Source: Branchiostoma floridae (lineage: Eukaryota; Chordata; Leptocardii; Amphioxiformes; Branchiostomatidae). From it: DNA of 64,000 bases. The stretch's first letter is position 1. Each line of letters begins with the position of its first letter. A program made the position numbers and the translations under genes. The stretch spans positions 8,080,189 through 8,144,188 of the forward strand of contig NC_049982.1 in assembly GCF_000003815.2 (NCBI RefSeq). The letters run 5' to 3'. Of the stretch, positions 1 through 10,836 are shown in pieces. The notes below the pieces were generated by a model. That model saw only the letters and a program-made list of their open reading frames with translations. It was not told the DNA's origin and ran no database searches.

Positions 1-94
1 AGAGGCTATACAATATGGACCAGAGCCTAACCTGATATGTAAAATTACGGTAGCTAGAACAGTAAAAGATCACGTAAGGCGGAAATTGTCCAAC

Positions 95-1535
95 CTGTTG
101 GCAGGATTGTCCTCCACACCCTCCACATCCGCCAGACGGACCGGGAGGACCCGGCGGACCGGGAACACCATCACGGCCGTCCCGCCCGTCTCGTCCGGCC
201 GGTCCCTCAGGACCTCGGAAGGGACCTGCGGCAGTTGCAGTGAGGTTTATATTACTCTTTTTTACAAGAAAATACATGGCCGCACAATGTACAAACTGCC
301 CATTTATAGTGTTAATGGTGTAAGATGTGACGTAATATTGGTAAGACCATTAATCTCCCAATGAACTGCAACTGGGAGAGTCCGCCTGACGGAGAGGAGC
401 AGGGGGCCAGTCCCTGGCCTAAGCACTTAGGCAGGTAGGCAGGCATTATCCTCAGAATTCCACTCTGTCACCACTGCAGTCAAAAGACACGTGGCCCGTA
501 TTCTCAAAAAGATAACTTGAGTAAGTAAACACCGACCAACGTCTATTCATTCCTGGTGTGTTTAGATATTATAGGAAAGAATCCATATCTGCCCACCTGA
601 GCCGTAGGGTGTTGTGACAGTGCTGGCCGATCTCTTAGACCGCCGCATGAGGGCGCTGTGATCTCCAAGCTTGACGTCATCACCGACTTGACTCGGTTTC
701 ACATCGGGGTCAGTCTCCTGTTGTAAAATGTTCGAAATTTTACTCCGCAAATGTATATAGTCAGAACGTATTGTTGTTTTCGAGAAAATATGAGACAATT
801 GCAGTTCTGATCTATCACATTGCTTCCCACGCGATGGTAAATTTTAGCGTAAAGATGATTGGAGGCTGACACAGACATATCCAAAACGTGAGATAATACC
901 ATTGTAGCTTAAATCTGGTATATTCAACACAATACACTGGTCTGAATATAAAAAGACTGAAGAACTGTTAACTAAAGCTCACTATGCTATGATGTCATGC
1001 TGTACATGTTGTCAACAGTGAGGTATCGAAGCACTGAGAAGAATCTATGCTAACCCCTTACCTCATGAGATGTTACGTAGGTTGGTTCTTGTTCATTTCC
1101 CAATCCGAGTTGGAACATGGTTTCCAGCACAGCCAGTCTCTCTCTCAAAGACGCCCCGTCAGCTTTCTCCTGCTGTAACTCCGCACGTTCGCTGTCTAGT
1201 CGAGTCTTCATAGACGACAGTTGGATTTTCAGGGCCGCCACTTCCTCCTTGTCTTTAGCGGCGGCGTCTTGCTTGATCTCCATGGCCAAGGTACGATCCC
1301 TCAGTGCCAGGATCTGGTCTTTCAGTTGAGACACTTCTTGGAAGCAGTCAGACACTTCTTGATAGGACTTCTCTCGCACATATTTGACCTCGTGAGCGAG
1401 GAAGACGAGGGCCGCCACCACCAGCACCCCCGCCACGGCCACCACGGCCACCGTCACCTGTTGGGCCGCGCCGGGTCGGTCTCGGCCGGCCCGGCCGGTA
1501 ACTTCGCTTACGTTAAGCAGCTTCTCCGAGTTCAT
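95..1535 (-). CDS. Gene A: type II membrane collagen-stalk protein, partial (3' end off the left edge)
   Basis: Three exons are seen: 1062-1535, 597-717 and 95-225, joined in phases 0 and 1 with GT/AG borders. They encode 242 residues, after which the gene leaves the window. Exon 1 begins [12 protein letters not shown], has a basic stretch (RAGRDR) before a hydrophobic helix at about residues 27-48, then a coiled coil to about residue 145. The basic N-terminal side argues for a type II membrane protein. Exon 2 carries RRSKR, a furin-like R-X-K-R site. Exon 3 encodes Gly-X-Y triplets including [10 protein letters not shown] and ends [13 protein letters not shown] in phase 0. The intron left of exon 3 resembles the one in gene F that leads to an F5/8C exon, so the missing head is probably F5/8C (inference). 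An in-frame upstream extension (MVTPSHILA) is ignored because all paralogues align at M-S/N-S-E-K. Confidence 0.8.
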
Positions 1536-2585
1536 GGCGAGAATGTGACTTGGCGTGACCAAAATTTTCTTACTGTGGACAATTTTCCACCGACCGAGGA
1601 CAGTGTGGCAGTGGCAGATACCGAAATGCGCAGCTTGTATGAAGAATACCCGTGGTCGAAGGTCATTAGTTAGAACACCTGTGGCATTAAATTATATTAT
1701 CATATAGCCAGGGGACGTGGGCCAATCAGAAGGCCCCATTTCATGCTGGTTATGACGCCGTAACAGCCGTGCATTAAATTTTTTATTATTGCACGTGTGC
1801 ATTAATGACTTTTGAAAGTTTAAACCAATCAGAAGGACAGATAAACAGGACGCTGGCCAATCATAATGAGATATCCAGGAATCGTCCATCTGCCAAGATA
1901 GGGGAATAAGTACAGGCACGGCAAGGGGGATGGCTCCCTCTATCAACATCGGTAGTGCGTGTTTCTTTTTTTAAAGAAAACATTTGCCGTCTTAAAACAA
2001 CATTGAATTACCTATAATATTTAAGACAATAAAATCTATTTCAAGTCATGTCCAATTTAAACTGCAAATGGAAAATAAAATTACTTGTACCCCCGCCCAT
2101 TCAAGTTCAGACGACAATAACACCACGGTCCGCCATTGAGAAGCGGTCATGGCGCTGGAGGACCAAAATGCTACCTTTCTTCGGAGAAGTCGTGTCTGAG
2201 TTCGTAGTGAACGAGATTCTCAAGAGCTGTGAAGCACAGGGATCCCGGAATACCTCAGGAAAGCCGGCAGAGATTTAGCGCCTGATACGAACGAACTCGA
2301 CAAACTGGAGAATGGGCGAGTGGAGAAATACGGAGCGTGCAACAGTTTGTAACATAATGAATCGACTTTGTTCTTATTTCAAGCCTTGGAACAAAAATAC
2401 ATTTCACGTACAAGTTTTATGTTGTTCAAATTCACTGTTCAAATTTATGTACTGAACAAAAGATGTATGTTTTATAAAGGAATTTGTCGCTCCTACTCAA
2501 CCGGAAACTCTACTCTACGTACTCTACTCTTAAATGGGTCAGTGTGGGTAGGCTGTATGATAATAGGGTTAATGACCCACCTGTT

Positions 2586-2827
2586 CCTCGGTATACATGG
2601 TGTCATAACGCCTGGTCCTTTGCTTTTACCTCCGAATAGAGCCACCGGAGGAGCGAAGCGAACGAGGTGGTTTTATTCGGTGGTTATAGNNNNNNNNNNN
2701 NNNNNNNNNNNNNNNNNNNNNNNNNNNNNNNNNNNNNNNNNNNNNNNNNNNNNNNNNNNNNNNNNNNNNNNNNNNNNNNNNNNNNNNNNGCAAAGGACCA
2801 GGCGTTATGACACCATATACACCTCGG
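2586..2827. mobile_element. Foldback element with terminal inverted repeats, interrupted by the gap
   Basis: The left arm (about 2586-2623, containing ggtgtcataacgcctggtcc) and the right arm (2790-2827, containing ggaccaggcgttatgacacc) are near-perfect reverse complements of about 38 bp. The 100 N lie between them. This is typical of a small non-autonomous DNA transposon. The interior and the superfamily cannot be judged. Confidence 0.65.
2690..2789. other. Assembly gap (100 N)
   Basis: There are exactly 100 N, the usual placeholder for a gap of unknown length. It sits inside an inverted repeat. Confidence 0.99.
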
Positions 2828-3607
2828 GGCGGGCCATTAACCCTTAATTCATGCATGACATGTGTTTAGTTGGCTGGTGTTATGTAAAACCTTTTACTAA
2901 ACGCTTTTAAGTACTTAGTACGCCCGCCTCCTGGCGGCTTTACAGAAAACTGCACGCTTTTTCTCTTTTACACATCTAATGATTTAACGTGTCATTCAAC
3001 TGTCATAATTCCCCCTTCGTGAAAGGTTTCGTTCCTATCCGTTCAGCATAAGGAGGTCCTTCCGCCCTTAACCATGAATTTCCTCTTAGAAATTACAACA
3101 CTGCACCACTACACTAATCCTGTCTACTAGTAGGTAAACACTCGCATGTATACGTGACCTTTTCCTGCTTGAATAAAGACGCCGGCACACAATGGCTAAA
3201 TGTTCTAAGGTCTTGCAATGTTCACTGAATGCTTGAATCAATTTTTAAAACATGGCCCTGTAGAGAAAGGCAGAAGAGAAAAGCACATTAACTTATTGCC
3301 TTCCATCAAAACCACGATGAAAGAAAAGAAAATTAGGCGAGTTGAAAAACGCAGCAGCCTGGGCTAGCTCAGATAGATCGAGACGTGTCGGAAAGGCGAA
3401 AGTATATTCTTTTCGAAGATCTATTATCAGAAAAAAATAGGCGATTACACAACACAAAGAGGGAGACAGACCAAGATTCCTAACTTTTGCTCAGTTTGAA
3501 ATACATGAGTTGATTTCTGTTGCAATATTTAGCTAGATTATGTGATCGATAATACATTCGTTAGCGTTATGTTAACATGACATGGCAGAGACAAACCAAG
3601 ATTTCTA

Positions 3608-5216
3608 GTAGTAAAATCATTCTTTATTCATAGTAAAGAAAGGTACACGGAGCCCAGGACACGATGGTCATTATTGACCAAACATGCAGGGGGGGACAAA
3701 GGACATAACATAGATAGTATTGCACAATGTGGGTATTGCTTATCATTACTTTTAAAAAAACATTATATTTAGTTTAGTTCGGTTTTCATATTTCTAAATT
3801 TAATCTAAAATCACAACATTTCAATCATCAATATTGTCCATACAGATGCTCTACATTTCTCAGCCTTGTGGGTTTCTACAATAGCGTTTCTGACTCCCAA
3901 TACGGTTCGTGGCGTGAGTTCCAAATAGCATATGACGATAACATCGCAATGCGGCTAATATCAGTAAACAGAGTCTTCGGTGGTTTGGCTTTAACTATTT
4001 TGAACAGTGTTCTAAGCCTGGTCTTGTTCTCTGGCGTGACGAGTCCTCTTGATCCGACTTCAAAGCAGGTTAGTGTAGCGGAAATGCCAGCAGTTTCTAA
4101 ATCTGCCGCTAGGGTGCTGTATTTGTTGACCTTTCGGTCATGACTTGTTTTGATGTTCTTTTCAAAGGGTACAGTCAGTTCATGGATGTGGAGGGTCTTC
4201 TGTTCTGGTAAATATATGATCAGGTCTGGTTTCTGGGTAGTGGGTATTGTATGGACCGGGATGGTACCTCCGTTAGTTGTGTAACCTTGTATGTCCGCAT
4301 AGATGGTGGCGTTGATCCGAGAGGTGTCAATGGACTCTATGATGGTGTCTGTTAAGGTCTTTCAATACCGAGTTGTGTCGGAATGTGTACCGTCCTTGTT
4401 GGAGAGCGACACCGCAGTGGTTCAGAACGTGGTGGAGTGTTTCCCGGTTGCCACACAGTTTACATTTGTCAGTGTTACGTTTTCCCCAGGTGGTCAGGTT
4501 ACAGAGTGTGGGGAGGGCGTCGATGGAGGCACGCACAGCGAAACTGAGGATGCCCCTCGGCAGGTTGTACATAGCGGACCGCCATGTCAGGTCGCATTTT
4601 TCTTCCTCCAGCAGTTGTAGCATCTGCCCTTGCTGTAGAAGGTTTTCCTGATGTTTACTCCAGACGTCATGACGCATATCTGTGACTTGTTGTTTGACAT
4701 GTTTACGTACTGATGTCCATTCTGAGTCCTTTGCTGCATGGATGACTTGCTGGTGGATGGTGTGACACTTTCCAATACCCCATTTCTGCATTTTCCTAGT
4801 CCATTGCGATTCGCGATCCAGTTTGGCTTGTAAAGCGTGTTTTACCTTCTCATCTGCTTTGAGGACTGACCTACTGTAGGCCAGAGCGTGGGCTTCTAGG
4901 TACAGGTCTGAGATGCTTTTGAAGTTGAGACCCCTTGTGTTGTACAGAATTGCATTTGTTGCACTAGGTTGCATTTTGAGCCATGTTTTGATCGCCTTTG
5001 TGTGGATAGAATCAAGCTTTTGTAGCTGGGTGTCTGTCAGGTCGTGCACCATCAGCATGTACCTCCAAGATGGGAAGGCGTACTCCATGTAAACCCTGAG
5101 TTTGTATTCGTTCCTTATCGCTGATTTGTTTGTTTTCAACAGTCGTTTCTATTGTCTTTGCTAGGATGTCATAGGTCTCTTTTGTTTTACTCAGGAAGGT
5201 GATGTAGCCACCTAAC
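3608..5216 (-). mobile_element. 5'-truncated non-LTR retrotransposon, RLE type
   Basis: The minus strand has a degenerate reading frame. From about 5216 to 5140 it encodes the end of a reverse transcriptase region (YITFLSKTKETYDILA). After a 1-nt shift it continues through 5139-4327 with a zinc-knuckle-like CKLCGNRETLHHVLNHC. After a second shift near 4360 it continues to a stop at 3876, with KPDLIIYLPEQK, HELTVPFEKN and EVGSRGL. The CCHC knuckle followed by a PD...ELTVPFE..K..KY segment fits the restriction-enzyme-like endonuclease of early-branching clades (R2/R4/NeSL/Hero type; exact clade not resolved). An AATAAA lies near 3612-3625. Frameshifts and 5' truncation show it is dead. Similar 80-bp segments flank it (about 3480-3560 and 5217-5290). 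Confidence 0.75.
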
Positions 5217-5419
5217 TTTCGCTCACTGGAAATTACAGTGAGTCAATTTCTGTTGTAATGGCTAGATTATCTGAGATAATACATGTGTGCTATGTATTTA
5301 TTAAGTACATGTATCTTTATGGTTTTATCGGGAGATATTATTCTGAACATTGTTGAGAACATTTGGGCATGGAAAAATAATTCCAGGCAAGCGTATGACC
5401 TTTCAAGTGCTTAAGATTG

Positions 5420-5425
5420 TTTATT
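5420..5425 (-). terminator. Poly(A) signal AATAAA of gene B
   Basis: Minus-strand AATAAA lies about 350 bp after the stop codon of gene B. The same setting (CACAATAAACAATCTT) recurs after genes I and J. Confidence 0.55.
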
Positions 5426-5776
5426 GTGCAGCACACCGAATTTACACAATTGCAAACTTTGAAGAGACAATATTGACATACAAATTTCTCTCTTGGTTAT
5501 TGTACAGCACGTCGAACTGACAAAGTCACGTAGTCGTAGAAGCAATTACAAAATAACTTGAGTAATACTCAGAAAAATTCTTCCAGGTTCAAGTGATCAA
5601 AATTAATTAATGGATACAGCAAAGGAAACATGTCTTAAAGTTTCTATTGAATTATTATCAGAAACAAAAGAACATAACCTAAGAATTGAATACATCTGGA
5701 TTTGAAAGATATTGGTTAGACGCGCTGTTTGATATATATTCACTTGACAATCTCTAATCTTGGGAAGATGCTAGAG

Positions 5777-6035
5777 CTAGCGAACGCGGCAGCAACAGTA
5801 GTTTGGCCCGCAGATGTTAGCCGCAAAGGCACAGCCACCGATGAAATAGCGAAATGCTGCAGGGCCAACTTTTCCAGCGTCAGTGTTGTGGTCGGATGAA
5901 AGGACAGGCCGACCTCCGTACACATGTACGGCATCAAAGCACTCTGAGGTGCTGTGGAAAAGAAATCATCATCAACAAATCATGATACTAACGTTATACG
6001 AGATATCATATAGTGGCTAAATGTTCACACATACG

Positions 6036-6075
<40 letters not shown>

Positions 6076-6117
6076 CACACACATAAATATTGCATAAATA
6101 GACATATGTCTGTATGA

Positions 6118-6157
<40 letters not shown>

Positions 6158-8652
6158 GTCGTGTACAAAAGGACTGGTGCATTCAAAGATTCAAAGAAGA
6201 AAGAATCACTGTCTGCTGAGAACTGGTAGTTTTGTAATTGAAAATTTAAACATTTCGACATTCAATTACAACATTGTAGCACAAACCTTCCCTGCTTGAA
6301 AACATCTTCCTGGGAGGTGCATATGTCGTTGCACGTCTGACCGTCCCCGTTACGACTACAATCCCGACGGATGGCGAAGATGTATGCTCCTCGGTCGGTG
6401 ACCGCTGTACAGATGCTCTGTGCCAGCATATCACGGTAGTTGTGGTCTGGTTGAGGAAACGTAGAGAAAATGTGGAAGGTGCAAAAATAGACAGTAAATC
6501 ATTCAATATTCATTCAAAGTGTGGAATATCCATAAGCATGGCAACTTAAGCGTGTAGATGGAACAGTATAACATATGTACTGAAAATGATTTTGACTACC
6601 TACTCCTAGCCTGTTTGCTACATGTATACATGTATACACCTATATCCGAAGTATTTACAAAGCAGCACAAATGTTGAAGTGTGTATAGACCATGATACTG
6701 TGAACGAGAGCAGGACGCATATGTGGTTACAAATTTAAACATGCAACTTACTCGATCCATTTACTCCAGGTGGTCCGGGTGGGCCCTCTGGTCCAGGAGG
6801 ACCCTAAGGACATTTGTGATTAGCTGTAATTTTTCTTTCTTCAACAAACTCTACATTTACAAATATGTCAGAGAGCACTAGTTGATTTATACGGAAGAAG
6901 ATGATGGCGATGCATGTGCTGCTCAAAGTTTGCCAAAATGTGACGCCAAAACAAACTACAGAATTTCAGACCTTCTTAAGAGCTGTTTTTGACAATATAA
7001 ATTTTATATTCAATTTTTGCTTCTTGGATTTGGAAACCACAATGGCAACGGGTCACAATGATCATAAAACAACTCCGCCCAATGTTCAATAATACACAAA
7101 CCTATACTTGAAATTATATTTTTTCACAAAACGCTTACACAAAAATGTCCTACCTGTTCGCAAGACGGCTCCCCACACCCCCCACATCCGCACGGAGGCC
7201 CGGGAGGCCCGGGAACACCATCACGGCCGTCCCGCCCGTCTCGTCCGGCCGGTCCTTCGGGACAGCGGAAGGGACCTGCAAAATTTGAATATCGATTGAA
7301 TATCTAACGAAAACGTAACATGAAAATTTTCCAATACTGCAATAGAAAACGTAATACAACATAACAACTATATATTGTGAATTTGACACAAGACGTATGT
7401 CAAGTACTGACAGTGCAAGCTTCGAGTCTAAGAACGCGAAAACTGTGAATAAGATAGAATAGGAAAGGGGCACAAAAAGAAATGTTACATAAACACATAC
7501 TTTCAATTGTGACGGAATCGTCGGATCGCCTGTACACCGTCAGCTTGGTTCGACTTTATAAAAAAAAGCAGATTTAGACTTTTTGTTTAGCTGCTTATCT
7601 TGGCTATTGAATGTTCCTAATTGCTATAACATCTCAAGAAGGCAATAAAATGGGGAACCATGTGTAATCATAGTGTGGTAGCAGATTGTACATATTCCTA
7701 GGGCTTAGGCTCAATATTTTGACCAATGTACTACTGGTATTTGTCTTTTCTGATTGTTCAACTACCCATGTACTACATGTACATGGAAATTTACCCATGT
7801 AATTCGTCCAGACACACCAGTATATGCTATTCCGCCATGTGTAATAGCACTAGACTGTAGAAACACTAAGTTCCTTAGTTTTTTTATTTGACAAATGTAC
7901 TATTGTTGTTGTTTTTTTATTTAAAAAAGAAGGCAATTAAACATTGGCCTAAACATTTGCCGCAAACCACGTCACATCCTCTGTATGTTGATAGTATCTA
8001 AGACACACAAGAAGTGGAACAAAAACTCAATTTTCTTCTAACTACAGACCTAATGCCGAGATGTTAAGACTCAGAAGCCAGTGTTTTTATAGGGTTGACT
8101 TCAAAACAGGAGCATATTCACGGTTCATTGAACTTACAGCCATGCACTGTTCTTTGTTGTAGCAAGCTACTGACAAAAAAGTACCTCTCGAAAGTTCCCC
8201 AAGTTGTGTTCCTCAGCATGCCCGAGTTGGAACTTGGTTTCCAGCACAGCCAGTCTCTCCCTCAAAGACGCCCCGTCAGCTTTCTCCTTCTGTAACTCCG
8301 CACGTTCGCTGTCTAGTTGAGTCTGCAGGGACGACAGGTGGATTTTCAGGGCCGTCACTTCCTCGTTGTCTCCAGTAGCGGCGTTTTGCTGGATCTCCAT
8401 GGCCAAGGTACGATCCTTCAGCGCCAGGATCTGGTCTTTCAGTTGGGACACTTCTTGGGAGCAGTGAGACACTTCTTGGGAGGACTTTTCTCGCACATAT
8501 TTGACCTCGTGAGCGAGGAAGACGAGGGCCGCCACTACCAGCACCCCCACCCCGGCCGCCACGGCCACCGTCACCGGTCGGGCCGCACCGGGTCGGTCTC
8601 GGCGGGCCCGGCCGGTAACTTCGATTACGTTAAGCAGCTTCTCCGAGCTCAT
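5777..8652 (-). CDS. Gene B: collagen-stalk membrane protein with CGPNYCCC head, exon 2 damaged
   Basis: Exons: 8185-8652 ([12 protein letters not shown], transmembrane helix, coiled coil ending NFRE), 7501-7553 (damaged), 7154-7275 (collagen, [10 protein letters not shown], ends GCGGCGEPSCEQ), 6752-6803 (five further Gly-X-Y triplets), 6287-6446 and 5777-5951 (cysteine-rich head). The head reads YRDMLAQSICTAV, IRRDC, TCNDICTS, ECFDAVHVY and CGPNYCCCRVR before TAG. Against gene D, exon 2 has lost 29 bp, which removes the R-Y-R-R site and shifts the frame to a stop. It has also lost 9 bp at its 5' edge. Skipping the exon does not restore frame, but a cryptic donor at 7537 would (330 residues, no cleavage site). 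The first collagen glycine is Cys (FRCPEG). This is a pseudogene or a re-spliced gene. The head is most like that of gene I. Confidence 0.65.
6033..6156. repeat. Microsatellites (CG)n(CA)n and (TA)n
   Basis: Alternating GC then AC dinucleotides run over about 6033-6086, and pure TA over about 6120-6156. Both lie in the intron between the two head exons of gene B. The tyrosine/isoleucine-rich open frames across them are repeat artefacts. Confidence 0.95.
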
Positions 8653-8783
8653 TGTTAGCTTGTAGCGAGAACAGACTGACAGAGAAAGGAAAAATCTATA
8701 ACGTCACTTTCTGTTGCCCGAGATCACTTCCACCCTTCCACAGTCGGGACTTGAAGTAAGAATAAAATACCCTATAAGAATGA

Positions 8784-9770
8784 ATGACCTTTATTGTACA
8801 TTTGTGCTCAAACAAGCTAAGTACAGGTCGTAGCGCTAGTGATAAGGTACAATTTTGACAAAAAAGGTATCTTATCATCTCTACATATGCTAATACATTC
8901 AAGTATGTACAAGTTCAACTTCTTCTCGCTTCTTAAAACAGTTATAAACATAAGGACAAATGGAATCGGTAATATATGGCTTATCTAATTGCATGAGAAA
9001 TATAAATTTTTCCGTGGTATTCAAGTATCGGAAATTTGGGAACATAAGTTGTATATTTTCAAAAAGGACGTTTCTTTCGTTGTTGTATAAAGTACATTCA
9101 ACAATAAAGTGACACTCATCCTCTATCTTATTCAAGTTACAGTATTGGCAGATTCTTTCTTCCAGAGGAATGTGGTTATGTCGGCCTTTTTCAATGTGGA
9201 GTCTATGTGAACTAATGCGGAGCTTTGTGATGGCTGTTCTGTGCCGAATGTTTGCAATCTTTAAGTAATTCTCGTCGTTGTAAGTAGTTTTAAGTAATCT
9301 GTATGTTCGTAATTTGTTGTTGCTGCGCATTGCTGTTACGAAAGATTGAAGGTACATATCTTTTAAACGTTGGTCGATGGATGGAATTATTTGTGATGGA
9401 TTTAGGACAGATGATATGGGAGAGTGCCAGACATAGCCAAAACCACATTCCTCTAGCGTCTTGCGGACTCCAGAAGCCCAGCATTTAGCGCCTAATGTGT
9501 CCAGTTTACGTTGACACAAAAGAGCGTCTGCTGATAGACTATCAGCTGGCACGTTCTGGCGTACTCTAATATACTGTTTGATGGCGTTAAGGGATGCTTC
9601 TAGTTTAAGAGGGTGTCTTCCGAGTTCTGCCATTACGGCCAGGTTACATCCGGATCTGGGGACATTCAATGATTGTTTACAAAATTTTAAATGGATAGCT
9701 TCAATTGGTGATGATTTTGGAGTTTTGAATGAACCCCATATTTCCGAACCATATAAGAGTAAATACCCTG
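8784..9770 (-). mobile_element. 5'-truncated non-LTR retrotransposon fragment upstream of gene B
   Basis: An open frame (stop at 8899, open upstream to about 9765) encodes a reverse-transcriptase C-terminal region: SYGSEIWGSF, PRSGCNLAVMAELGRHPL, KLRISSHRLHIEKGRHNH and a zinc-knuckle-like CQYCNLNKIEDECHFIVEC. The 3' end has ACAATAAAGGTCATTCATTC. It splits sequence that is contiguous upstream of genes C, D, E and G. The bases at the two ends (aataccctataagaatg at about 8768, aataccctgtaagaagaatg at about 9773) look like a diverged target-site duplication of about 20 bp. Confidence 0.75.
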
Positions 9771-10830
9771 TAAGAAGAATGCGTAATTTACAGCAACGTT
9801 TCAGAGTACAGAAGCATTGATTGGTTGAGGTGTACAGGTGGTGTGATTTCCCAACAATGCCATCTTTGCACTTGACGTCACAACGTCAACACGGCAGCAG
9901 TTGGTAAACAGCCGTGTACGTCTTTGTTCAGACGAATGTTCCTTGCCAATAGTTTGGAAAGGAACGAGGAAACGCGGTGTCATAAAGTGAGACAAGGGTT
10001 TGTTTTGCAAAGAGCTGGTGTAGTCGCTCTTACGGTCTTCACCCCGACTTTATTATAATATAGGACTTGATTTTCACAGTAATTTTCGAGTTAGTATGAA
10101 CATGAAGGCATATTTATATTCCATTGCCAGTGTTTTGAATTTGCCCAAGGTTTTGACCTCCAAAACACACTTCATTTCATCGACTATCACATGTGAAGCA
10201 ATATTGGCCGCGAGTCAAGCTTGTGAAAAAAACTCACCCCATTCTGACTATAACTAGCTACCCTTGTCAAAGATTTTGATATGAGTCGAATAAGTTGTAT
10301 TGTGTGCCCTGACTGGCCGAAATGTAACCTCCAAGCAGATCTACTGTGGTACGTGGGCAGTATCCATGGTCCAAAACAATCTCATTTGCCACCGGAATTG
10401 TCTCGGCCCATCTGCTTAGCTTGGAGATTAGCCGAACTGTGCCCTTCACTGGAGCGGCTCCTGCCCTCGAGACCCAGAAAAACCTGAGTACCAAGTTGAA
10501 CTTTGTTGATGAAAAGCAAGATGTCGTGCAGATGGAACCAATATTAAACTACAGAATATGGAATATTTGAAATACGATGGAGACAGGAAGAGGCACAGTT
10601 GCATTACTGGTATATATGTCTTTTAATAAGTCAAATGCACTGTTTATAAATAGGTGTGAACGTCATTGCACGGAGATGTCACGTTATCGGCGTCGCAAGG
10701 TACCAAAACATTGATGGGGGGGGTGTAGGGGGCAGGTGTATCTTACACCTGTACTCCCGCAGTCATTTTAAGGTGTACAGAATTCGAAATGTTGCAATAC
10801 AAGAGTCTATATGTATGTGGAACAGTCTGC
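9771..10830. other. Spacer between genes B and C
   Basis: This is homologous to the C-D, D-E and E-F spacers. It starts with a promoter-proximal block that includes minus-strand CCAAT (9820-9824) and the left arm of the spacer inverted repeat (about 9850-10060). The right arm is mostly deleted here. A G-rich run (ttgatgggggggg) lies near 10711-10735, just beyond the poly(A) region of gene C. No gene is seen. Confidence 0.6.
9820..9824 (-). promoter_or_regulatory. CCAAT motif upstream of gene B
   Basis: Minus-strand CCTCAACCAATCAATGC is shared with genes C, D and E, where it lies about 150-190 bp before the ATG. Here a retroelement has pushed it to about 1.17 kb. Promoter function is inferred from conservation and position only. 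Confidence 0.4.
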
Positions 10831-10836
10831 TTTATT
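10831..10836 (-). terminator. Poly(A) signal AATAAA of gene C
   Basis: Minus-strand AATAAAGCAG is the same context as after genes D, E and G. It is about 4 kb from the stop codon of gene C because of an insertion in the 3' UTR. Confidence 0.5.

Larger units (their letters stand above)
1536..3607. other. Upstream region of gene A, with an insertion of about 1.1 kb
   Basis: No gene is seen here. In genes H and I the bases just upstream of the ATG run straight into a conserved block containing 'catgacat..gattagttggttggtg'. In A that continuity is broken at about 1698 and resumes at about 2845. The inserted material contains two copies of ccaatcagaagg, a related ccaatcataatg, and the foldback that holds the assembly gap. 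From about 2900 to 3200 the block shared with H (about 45000-45300) continues. Nothing further is recognised up to 3607. Confidence 0.5.

Noticed and set aside
86-364. Plus-strand open frames across the collagen exons (also near 7108, 16684, 22048, 27719, 43239 and 49050)
   Set aside because: They are antisense readings of Gly/Pro-rich exons. The minus strand gives spliceable collagen in frame with neighbours. GC-rich repeats leave the opposite strand open by composition.
6025-6261. Tyrosine/isoleucine- and valine/cysteine-rich peptide frames
   Set aside because: They arise from (TA)n and (CA)n repeats.
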